A DNA stretch of 64,000 nt. Origin: Nelumbo lutea. Its lineage: Eukaryota; Streptophyta; Magnoliopsida; Proteales; Nelumbonaceae. Position 1 is the stretch's first letter, and each line of letters opens with the position of its first letter. Shown here one piece after another: positions 47,630 to 57,508 of this stretch. The stretch covers positions 82,304,076 through 82,368,075 of the forward strand of contig JAKGHH010000002.1 of NCBI GenBank assembly GCA_022828595.1, in the 5' to 3' direction. The position numbers and the translations under genes are program-made. The notes under the pieces are model-generated. The model worked only from the letters and a program-made list of their open reading frames with translations. It did no database searches and was not told the origin of the DNA.

Positions 47630-48740
47630 ATGCATCTTGCTGAAGACGTCACCCTTAGCATTGGTTAGGAGGCAACCCAACATTTTTAAGAATGAATGGT
47701 GTATGGCTGAAGACATTAAAATTAGCGTTGGTTTGGAGGCAACGCAACATAGTTCTTTTTAGGATTAAAGTTTTTGGTTTATTTTCTTGATTCGAGACCA
47801 GTTGGCAGACCTTGAACTCGTATCAGTCTAGTTATGCCATTGGGGGCAATGGCATTTAAGTTGGGAGGTGAGGAAAGAGAAAATTCAAAAAAAAATTAAG
47901 AAGGTAAGCCTATAAATATGCAAAATTAAATTTTCACTAAAAAATTTAATTTTTTTTCCATTAAAAGAGATTTCCGAACAGAAAAAGTTGAGAAAACTGA
48001 TAAAAGAATATTGAATTTTGTAGAAATTGGTAGCAAGTGATAGGAGTTAAATTGGTCTTATTTGAATATTGTCGAAACCGTTTAGAAATTGAAAATACTC
48101 CCAAGTTTGCCCTTGTAAAGATAAGAAGAGAAAGATCAAGAAATTAGACAGAAATTCTTTAAATTGTTAATGAAAGTGGACTACCATGAATAGTGTTTCA
48201 GAAAAAATAAAAAATAAAAAATGAGAAAATAAAAGGTTAGTGAACACCCTAGACTCAATAATCAGGTCTTTTCACCTAAGTTAAGTGTCGAGATCGCGTC
48301 AAACGAGAAAGGGATGGCCAGAGACACTTACCTAACACTTAATAATTGGGTCTCTTCACCTATGTCAAGTGTCGAGATTTGCGTCAAACGGTGGAAAGTA
48401 GAAAGAAAAGTGTGTGTGCATATCAAGTTTAAGGGTAGAAATCCACTGTCAGAAATGAGTAGAAAAATACTCACCAAATTTTAAAAATCAATCTCAGCTT
48501 ATCGAGACAATCTGCAAATGGAAGGGTATATAAGATTTTTAAGCCAAATTTCTATAATGTTCAAAATAGGACAGTTTTACCCCTTAAACCCAATACTAAT
48601 CTATACAAAGTTTGAGAATTCTGGAATTAGGATACTTAGCTGATTTTGTCAATGATGATTTTGCAATGGGAATGATCTTTTTATTTAGTGTAATTTTAAG
48701 GCTGCGTTGCTAAGGGACTAGCAATGATCAAGTTGGGGGG

Positions 48741-49888
48741 TGTGATAACTTTGTATTTTGATGCCTTAACATGCATCATTTTAGGGTTACCTAGGCCTTA
48801 GAATAGTCAAAATGTGTCATTTTTCTAATTAAATTCAATATTGTGAGCTCTAAGGGTCCCTATTCAAATCCCGGGAAAACTAGGGAAATTTTAGTGTTGA
48901 AATGTTGTTTTGGGGAACCTTATATGAATTTCAGTTGAGAGATGGGGTGTTTCTGTGAAAAACTGAGTACAGGAGGGCGCCTCTTATCTACCAAACCTAG
49001 AATGACTCCCCTCCTACTATATTAGCATACTCCCCTCTCCTTAGCAAAACCTAAGGTGCCTCCTCACTCATTCCTTTTACCTCTAACAAACCATAGCTGC
49101 CCCTAATTACTAAATCCTCACCTTCCACTCCTTTTATTCTCCTTTTAACCATTGGCGCCTAAATCTCCACCATCCAATCTTAGAAGCCCAAATCTCAACC
49201 ATACATAATATTGGGCGCCCTCCCCTTCTCTTCTCAGCCTTATGATCACCTTAGACCAATCCTACCTCTGCATTCTCAACCCTAGGGCGCTCATATTTAT
49301 GCAAAAACCCTACTACCGCTCCCCTCTTTCTCTCTAATCCCAGTTGTGATCAATGTTCTCTTTAAAAAGGACCCCAGGGGCCTTGGAGAAGGGATTGGTC
49401 AATTCACCCAGTTCATAAGGCTATGGTTTCTTGAGGTGTTCAAGGGTTGTAGAAGGGAATGACGTCCAACCCTTGTTAGGAGGGGTTCCTACAAGCAGTC
49501 CAGCCAATCTGCAGCTACCGCCACTAGATCAGATCAACCATCCTTTTATTTTCTTTACTTTCTTTTATTTTATTTTTATTTCAGCATTCTTTTAGATTTA
49601 ATTTCCATTCGTTTGTGTGTTTTGCAAATCCGAATTCGGCCGGATCAAGGCTAAGGTATCTCAATGGGTTCAAGGGCTGAAGAATGGAAGGACACCCAGA
49701 TCTTGTCAGGAGGAGGGGTTTCTGCAAGCCGTCCATTCCTAACCTTGTTTAACTTCAGCATTAATAAATTTTATTTTCTTATTTTCTGCAATCCCCATAT
49801 CCATTTTCTTTTTAATTGTCTGGAATGAGAAAATAATAATTTTTCCCTTGGTTCCCTATGGGTTTGACCCCTTCCTCACCACATACTA
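48741..49888 (+). repeat. LTR of Gypsy-like G3
   Basis: Starts directly after the polypurine tract. Contains a pyrimidine-rich GGCGCCC-type stretch (48960-49350) also present in G2, and two similar blocks CAAGGG...GTCAGGAGG (about 49441 and 49670). The end near 49888 is set by the switch to Copia RT; a CTCACCA block close to it is shared with G2. Confidence 0.65.
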
Positions 49889-51148
49889 TGGTAAAAGCAA
49901 TTGGTTGCAAATGGATCTATAAGAGGAAGAAGGGCCCCGATGGTAAGGTTGAGACCTACAAGGCTCGTCTTGTGGCAAAAAAGATACACTTAGAAAGAGG
50001 GAATCAACTATGTGGAAACTTTTACGCCTATGGCCATGCTTAAATCCATTAGAATCCTACTAACTATAGCAGCATACCATGATTACGAGATTTGGTAAAT
50101 TGATGCCAAAATTGTGTTCCTGGATGGAGATCTTACTGAAGATATCTACATGTAGCAATCGCAAGGATTCATTGCTGCAGGTCAGGAGCACATGGTATCT
50201 ACCATCAAACAGTTTGACTTTGAACAGAATCTGGATGAGCCTTGTGTTTACAAGAAGACCAATGGGGATAAGGTTACATTATTGGTTCTATATGTAGATG
50301 ACATTCTACTCATTGGGAATGATGTAGGAATGCTAAATATGGTGAAAGTGTGACTTTCGCAACAATTCTCCATGAAAGATCTTAGAGAAGCCTCCTACAT
50401 ATTGGGACTTCGATCTTATAAAGATAGATCGAAGAAGATAATAGGATTATCTCAGTCTACTTACATTGACAAGATTGTCAAAAGATATAGTATGGAGAAC
50501 TCCAAGAAAGGAAAATGTTCCTTTAAGGCACAGAGTCACTCTCTCCAAGGGCATTTCTCCTAAGACACCCGAGGAGATTGAGGGTATGAGAGAGACTCCC
50601 TATGCTTCACCCGTAGGGAGCATCATGTATGTCATGCTGTGCACTTGGCTCGACATTGCTCAAGTAGTGAGTGTGGTAAGTAGGTTTTAATCTAACCCAG
50701 GTCATGAGCACTGAACAGCTGTAAAAAACATACTGAAATACCTTCGAAGGACAAAAGGAGTTTTGTCTGGTATTCGATGGTAGTTCACTATAGATCATCG
50801 GCTATATTGTTATTGATTTCCAGTCAAACCCAGATGATAGAATGTCTACATCTGGTTACATCTTCACGATGGGATCCTGAGTAGTAAAAATAATAGTCCA
50901 CAACCCAAGCCAAGCACATTACCGTAAGTGAGGCTGCCTAATGGATGAAAGTGTTCATTTTGGATTTGGAATTCAGCACATCACCCATTCCACTATTGTG
51001 TGACAACATTGGATCTACAGGAGATTGATGTTAAAAGGTAGCATCAGCGGAGAATGTGGCAGATCCATTAACTAAGCCACTAACATAGAAAGTGTTTGAG
51101 AAACACATGGACAGTCTAGGACTCCGGTTTGTACCTGATTGGACCTAA
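49889..51148 (+). pseudogene. Copia C8 RT-RNase H remnant
   Basis: RT from the [17 protein letters not shown] block, broken by frameshifts near 49985 and 50190 (about 70 bp lost) and by stops. YVDDILLIGND is intact near 50292. In RNase H the sequence TTTGGAATTCAGCACATCACC and GATTGATGTTAAAAGG replaces about 100 bp present in C2, C5 and C6. Original stop TAA at 51146-51148. Confidence 0.88.
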
Positions 51149-51162
51149 GTGCAAGTGGGAGT

Positions 51163-52802
51163 TGTTAGACAGTGTATGCCTTAGCTCCAATCAGATTGAT
51201 GTACATTATGTCATTTATTATAAATAAATAAAGTGCATAATTGATTCATGTGATTTTGTGTGTTTCTGTGTAATATCCTTAAAGTAGACACTTATGAGAC
51301 TCGTGTTAGTTTATAATCTTCACAATCGTTGGGTAGATCTAGGGAGATTTATCCTACCAAGGCTGACATTGATGTGTCGCCAAGTTGGTTGGGGTGGCTT
51401 GTCTCAGTTGCCAGGGTGAGACCTAAGGTATATGCAATGTGGATTTGCTTGAAACCCTAAACCAGACCAAATTCCAGTATTGCCCTGGATCTTGAAGATA
51501 GATCAACAAAACTGGAATGTTACACCTGACCCCTATAGTCGATTATGGTACTGCGCCAAGTGTCGGATTGGACTATCTTTGATATGCCAATCAGTGAGAT
51601 CCTTAGAGGGGGTCAAAACCTGGGTATGTTGGAACAATTTGAGAATTCACCTGAGTGGGTGATCATAGTGACAAAATGTTTGCAAAATGTTTTAATTCCC
51701 GAGATTCATGTGAGTAGAGAGTGCAGCACTGTATCTTGTAGCCGAGGGAGAGGTCATCTCTTGTCAGGCAATGTTTGATTATTATGGGTTAAGAGATTAA
51801 GTGTGATACCTTTGAGAGTTATACCTGATGGGCTAATCTTGCATCTACTTACAGTCCTTGGGCCTTCATAAGATGACTGGACCCAAGAACTATTTAGTGT
51901 AAATGTTGGGCTCATTAAGAGCCCATGGTGATGGACTCAAGGGTCCATTGTGTCCTACAGTAAATTCAGTCAGGCCTTGTAACAAAGGTTGGGTTGAACC
52001 CATGTGGCTAATGTGTAGATCAATGCTAGGGCCCCATGCCATACAAAGAGAGTCAAGTTAGACAGCATGTTAAAGGGTAAGTGAGTTATGTGACTTAATG
52101 GGCCTAAAGCCCATTTCGAACTGGGCTTAAGTTAGTTAATTAAAAGGGGGCAAAATCAGATTTATAATATAATCAGGATTAGCTAAAGGATAAAATAAGT
52201 CTTATCCATTTAAGAGTCTAGATCCAAATATCAGATTGGGATCAAGAAACTCTTTCCTAATTGAATTAGGAGGCTGATCCAAAGAATGCTATAAATAATG
52301 GGTGAATTCCTTAGTTTATACACACTCAGCAACCTGCAGAAATCTCCCTAGTTCTTGCTGCCCCTACCTAGTTCGATTTTCATCTGTGGAGCTAATGAAG
52401 AAAGGTTCTTGATATTGTTTCTTGCTAGAACAAACAATCTAAAGTTGCGCTTGTCAGCCCTTGTTCGATTCTTACTGAAGAATTCAGGTTCTTGCTAAAG
52501 AACCATCCTGCTGATCCTGCCTCACCATACACTGTGTCATCTTCAGTGGAGGCGGGTTTTGGTCTTCTCTTTGGGCATGAACACCTACGTTGGTAATTAC
52601 TTTACTTCGTATAAGGTATATCCCTTCCTTTCCTTTTGGTTCCAGATTTGGTCCGATTTTGATTCAAGAACGAAACTTGAAAATACAGTTTTCTAAATTA
52701 TAGGGAATATGATTCTTGGATGGGAGAAAGAAAATTTTTGAAAATTTTCCCAACCGCCTTGCATTGTTCGGCCATCCATATGATGGATCTCCCATCCCTT
52801 TA
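51163..52802 (+). repeat. 3' LTR of Copia C8, internally deleted
   Basis: TGTTAGACAG start, end CCCTTTA where CCCTTCA is expected; 1640 bp. A deletion near 51673 removes the microsatellite region. Confidence 0.88.
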
Positions 52803-53342
52803 AACTTAATATTTGGAATATAAAACCAGGATTCAGTGTAATACAATGTAGTACTCTCCCTTATATAGTTCTTTGTATCCTATATGGGAGAAATATTTCT
52901 AACTATTTATATTCTATGCTTTCTACAGAATAGATGTGGATTTGGTGAGAAAGGTAAGGTTTGGGTTGAGGAGATTCTTAACCTTGGTAGTTCATAAGTC
53001 ACATATCTCAATTTTTTGGATTTTCCTGCTAGTGTATCTTCAATCTCAATCTATAACTTATCTTCATTTTGCTTCACCCTCTTTAGTTGTGGTTTTGGTG
53101 GGATACTAAGTTATGAATGGTGTGATGGAGTTAACTTCTATTTTGTTTTCAAACTTTTATTTGTTTAGTTTTTTTTCCACTTATTTGCTTTGTTCCATGG
53201 TTACTACTTATTTGTTATAAATTTATTTTTATTATAAATTTCTTTTCCTCTATTCAAAACATGTTTGTATCATATGCTTTGATTTGAGGACATTCAACTT
53301 ACAAATTTATGTTTCTCATTAATTGGATTTGGCCCTTTATAG
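52803..53342. other. Non-coding, host-like DNA
   Basis: No transposon signature and no convincing gene. Ends in TTTATAG, which reads as a splice acceptor for the acyl-CoA-binding-like exon at 53343. Confidence 0.4.
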
Positions 53343-53420
53343 GAGGAATTTGAAGAGCATGTTGAGAAGGCAAACACCCTCCTAGAGTTTACAACAAAAC
53401 AATGTGATTATTGTTTGTTA
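53343..53420 (+). pseudogene. Acyl-CoA-binding-protein-like exon remnant
   Basis: After an acceptor-like TTTATAG the plus strand reads EEFEEHVEKANTLLEFTT, closely resembling the first helix region of small plant acyl-CoA-binding proteins (EEFEEHAEK...TL). These cytosolic proteins carry acyl-CoA esters. The frame shifts at about 53402 and then stops; the ligand-binding KFGPV region was not found downstream. It may be a relic of a duplicated gene. The identification rests on about 18 residues recalled from the family. Confidence 0.4.
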
Positions 53421-54039
53421 TGAGTGATTACCACTAAACTATCATCTTAATTTTGGAGAGACATTTCCATAACCAAAATAGATTGACCTTTCATTACAAA
53501 CACCTTTTTGATATGCTTTTTCATGTGTAAACTAATGTACACTTTATTACAACGAGTTCTCCAATGCACAATCAACAAGCATGAATCAGTATCAAACACA
53601 ACTTAACAATTTTTCTTTATATAAAAATGACAACCTATTTACTATGATAGAAATGCAAAGAGAACCAAAGATCAAATTTATTTGAAAGGATTTCTTGACT
53701 AACTAAAACAAATTAGACTATCATACAAAGAAATTGTCAAATACTTGTTAGTGACACTGGTGTTCAAACTGATAACTTCCTCTAGTTAGGAAAGGCCTCA
53801 ATGTATTGGGAAAAACCCTAGTTTGATGGATAAGCCAAACAAAATGATAAAGCAGTGACAATGCTGCACAAGAAACAAAAACAATTAAGATGGGGCCTCC
53901 AACTGGTATGTACTAACTAAGAAATAGAGTTGAAAAAAGCAAGAATGCTACCTAACAAGTTCGACTACTATGTACTAGCAAGAAATGGGCCTCCAACTGA
54001 CAAGTTCTGATGCCTCTAGATTCGACCACAACCACAAAG
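53421..54039. other. No recognisable feature
   Basis: Unique-looking AT-rich DNA. The phrase GGGCCTCCAACTG occurs twice (about 53892 and 53987). No coding frame. Confidence 0.4.
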
Positions 54040-54102
54040 TTGCGGGAGAGGGACAGTGAGACAGAGGGAGAGCAAGAGAGAAGGGAGGGAGAGTGGAAGA
54101 GC

Positions 54103-54146
<44 letters not shown>

Positions 54147-54330
54147 GAGAGCAAGAGGGAGGGATAGCAGAAGAGAGGGAGAGTGAGATAGAGGAAGAAT
54201 GAGAGAAAGTGAAAGCGAGAGAGATTGAGAGAGTGAGGGCGAGATAGAAGGAGAGCGAGACTAAGGGAGAGCGAGGGAGGAAAGAATGAGAGTGAGAAAG
54301 AGGAGCGCTGCTTGGGAGAACTTGCAGTTG
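54040..54330. repeat. Purine-rich tract with (GA)n
   Basis: About 290 bp almost entirely purine on the plus strand, including a perfect (GA)n run at 54106-54144. The minus-strand open frame of 132 codons through it is Ser/Leu low-complexity translation of the repeat, not a gene. Confidence 0.9.
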
Positions 54331-55248
54331 CAGAAGAAGTTTAGTTGAAGAGGAGAGTTGAGAGTGCGAAAGACAACGAAAGAGAGAAAAAATAGGGAGG
54401 GTGGGAGAGATCAATGATAGTGGGACCCAGCAGGGTCATTTTAGTCTTTAAAACTCAAGGGTAAATTTCAAAATACAAATATAAATAAGAGATATTATGA
54501 CATGGAATCCAAGTTGGATTGCCACATCATAGGGAAAAGCAAGATGCTAGTTAGCGTGGGAATTTGTCCTACAGTTTCAATAGTTGAGGTTGGTTGTTAT
54601 TCTAAATTTTGTATGGGCTGGCCTGTGAGGTTCAGGTTTATAAAATGGGCTTATCCATACTTTTCCCTAGATTTTATGCTAGAGATTTTTCACCCAAGAA
54701 AATTAGATTTTTCTTTTCTTTTTATAGGACGATCAAAGATATTTTTGGGTGATTTAGGTTTAAAGAGAAGATGATAAGTAAAAGAAAATAAAGAAATTTT
54801 AGTGGGGTATTTTGATAATTTCACGTATTTGTTATTTGACTTAACGGTTGAGGGGAAACCGTTATATATTATTATTTACGGGAAATGTTCGCAATGTACA
54901 CTAGGATGTGTCTGTGAGGCGCTGTGTGAGGAGAAACCCACTTGAAAATGAAAAGCCTGGTGTATCTGTACGATGCATTGGCAAAGCATAAAATAAAACA
55001 AATTTGTATGCTTGAGCTCGAGCTTACATGAGGATTATATTGGACAACTCCTTTTCGTAAGCACGTGTTTTCTGAACCATAATCATTTTCCATTAATTAA
55101 ACTCAATTTTGATAACCCGGGAATCTCCTTATAAAAAGACAAAAATCTCCTCGTCGATGTCAGCTGATAAGGGTGTCTTCTATTCTCTAACGTCATTTTT
55201 GGCTTATTTGAATGTGAATCTAGTAATTGCACTAGTGACAACTATGTC
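54331..55248. other. Upstream intergenic and promoter region of the kinase gene
   Basis: No gene. Holds an inverted repeat TAACGGTT...AACCGTTA (54842-54864) whose arms contain the AACGG core seen in mitosis-specific and MYB sites, and a G-box CACGTG at 55062-55067, about 190 bp before the TATA box. Regulatory function is inferred from motif only. Confidence 0.4.
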
Positions 55249-55256
55249 TATAAAAG
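55249..55256 (+). promoter_or_regulatory. TATA box of LRR receptor kinase gene
   Basis: TATAAAAG, about 1 kb upstream of the start codon. Expected transcription start near 55280, followed by a GA-rich leader typical of plant 5' UTRs. Confidence 0.45.
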
Positions 55257-55279
55257 CTTATTGAAAAATAGTTAAAAAA

Positions 55280-56263
55280 ATAAGAAAAAGATTTTTTTGA
55301 TAAATAAAGTACCAAGCCAGTAGAGCAGAAAAACTGAACCGAAAACAGTGGAGAGAGATGGAGAGTGAGAGAGTGAGAGAGTGAGAGAGTGGAGTGGAGT
55401 GGAGTTGTTGCTCTCTGATCTCTGAAACTTCCACCTATACATGCCCTTTTCACAGACTGTCTTTCTGCAACCTTTTCAGGTTTTCCCGAAAAATTATCTC
55501 TGTAAATTTATCTTTTTCGTGAGAGGGAAAGGGAGAACAGTTGGAAACTATTTTCTATTGTCTCGGCATTTCGAGATTCAGTTTAGTCAACACTAAAAAA
55601 TGCAGGGTTTTTTATGGGTTTCTCCTTCTCAATTCTGTTCTGAATTGGGTCGGTTTTTGAATTTGAGACTTTTTGGTTCTCTCATTTCTGGCATTTTGTG
55701 TAATTGCCAGTGTGGGTGATTCGCAAAAGAAAAGGAGAAAAAAGAAGATTTTGTAAGCTTTTCTTTTTGGCTCTTTGATAGGTTCGTGTTTCTAGTTGTT
55801 GTTTTGTTCTTGGTTGTGTGGGCTTTAAAGTTTGAACCTGAAGTAAATGCCATGTTCAGCTCATTGTTAGAGGTTCAGGGTTCGTGCAAATTATGTTATC
55901 TTTCTCGATTTTTTCAATTCTTTGTTGTTCTTGATTAGGGTTAGTATTTTAATTTCATTTTGCATGTATCTTTTTGATAAGATTATTGTCTTCCATTACT
56001 GAAGTAGTGGGAACTCCTGGTAGTTATGTTTTAGTTGGGTTTTCTTCTCTTTTTCTTCTTGGATAGTGTTAAGGGTTGAGATTTTATATATATATATTTT
56101 GTTTGAAGTTTTGGTACATTTCAAGATTTCCATTTCGTTTTTGCAGGAGCTGCAATAGTGACTTTTTTTGTCCTTTCTTTAATTTTTGAAGACCAAATTT
56201 TAGTTATTTTAATGTGCATGCTATTCAATTGCTTCTTTTTCAAGTAAGGGTTGAGAGAAGGGA
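55280..56263 (+). other. 5' UTR with likely leader intron
   Basis: Begins with GAGAGTGAGA repeats (about 55348-55405) and CT-rich sequence. A long T-rich stretch ends in CGTTTTTGCAG/GAGC at 56146, a good splice acceptor, so a 5' UTR intron is likely; its donor cannot be chosen confidently. No competing long frame is present. The CDS start at 56264 is the first ATG giving a signal peptide. Confidence 0.45.
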
Positions 56264-57473
56264 ATGCAGTCCATCGTTTTGATTTTCTTGTTTCTGGTGG
56301 AAGTTGCATTTGGAAAGTCAGAATCAGATGCCCTATTGGAGTTTAAGAAAGGAATTGAGAAAGACCCCCAGAATATTTTAAGTTCTTGGAGAGGTAACTC
56401 CCTATCGTCTGATGGGTGTCTGCAAAATTGGTATGGGATTAGCTGTACAGGGGGCCATGTCACATCAATTACGCTGGATGATTTGGGATTGGAGGGAAAT
56501 TTCCAATTTTCTGCTCTAGCCAATCTTGAAATGCTTCGTAACTTGTCAATTTCAAACAACCAGTTAATGGGAACTGTTATGGAAATTGGGTCGATCAAAT
56601 CTTTGGCATGGTTGGATCTTTCACACAATGCATTTCATGGATCAATTCCATCAGATGTGATGAATTTGCAAAATTTAGTTCTTCTGAATTTGTCTTCCAA
56701 CAATTTCAGTGGCACAATTCCATCTGATTTTAGAAAACTTGAGAACTTGAAGTATCTAGATTTGCATTCCAATGGCTTCACTGGTGATGTTAGTAGTCTT
56801 CTTATGCAACTGCAGAATGTGGTGTATGTGGATCTCAGTAGTAATATGTTCTCTGGGTCCTTGGATTTGGGTCCTGGGAACTCCACTTTTGTTTCTACAG
56901 TTCAATATTTGAACCTTAGCTATAACTCACTGGTTGGGGAGCTCTTTGCCCATGATGGGATGCCTTATTTTGACAATCTGGAGGTGTTCGATGCTAGTTA
57001 TAACCAGCTTACCGGTCAGATTCCTTCCTTCAGTTTTGTAGTTTCTCTTCAGATTCTGCGACTTAGAAGCAATCAATTGTCAGGGTCTTTACCAGTACAC
57101 CTATTGCAAGAAAGCTCAACACTCTTAACAGAACTTGATCTCAGCCTTAATCAACTGGAAGGTGAATTAATTCTTACACATTAGTTATTATTTACATATA
57201 GGATCCTTTTTGCTGTTTTACAGTGTTCAGTCACATACACAATGGCTGTGGAAAATGAATATTGTTTATAGAAAAATGGCATTCATTATTATTCCATAAA
57301 GCATTTTCTAAACAAAGGTTGTTGTTCTTGATTCATATATTGCGACACTCATATTTCCAAGTTAAGCAAAACACCAGGAAAATTAAGAACATGTTTCATT
57401 TCCCTATTGAATGGTGCTTTCCTAGGAAACCATTCATTTCCCTTCATTCTATATGGAACCAAATTCAGCCATT

Positions 57474-57508
<35 letters not shown>

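Larger units (their letters stand above)
47156..49888 (+). mobile_element. Gypsy-like element G3, 5' truncated
   Basis: Protease frame (to 47629), about 1.1 kb of non-coding DNA, polypurine tract AAGTTGGGGGG (48730-48740) and an LTR of about 1.15 kb starting TGTGATAAC at 48741 and ending near CACCACATACTATG (49888). No RT or integrase lies between protease and LTR, as in G2. Left end truncated at the Copia C7 join; right end meets Copia C8 pol. Confidence 0.75.
49889..52802 (+). mobile_element. Copia copy C8, RT to 3' LTR
   Basis: Starts mid-RT ([15 protein letters not shown] block) at the end of G3 and ends with a 3' LTR (51163-52802). Gag, protease and integrase are missing. It shares RNase H deletion breakpoints with C4. 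Confidence 0.9.

Noticed and set aside
1..52802. Defence, phage, operon or CRISPR-like system
   Set aside because: Sequence is plant nuclear repeat DNA; no direct-repeat/spacer array and no bacterial gene spacing.
54016..54414. 132-codon minus-strand frame rich in Ser and Leu
   Set aside because: It is a translation of the purine-rich/(GA)n tract; low complexity, no domain.
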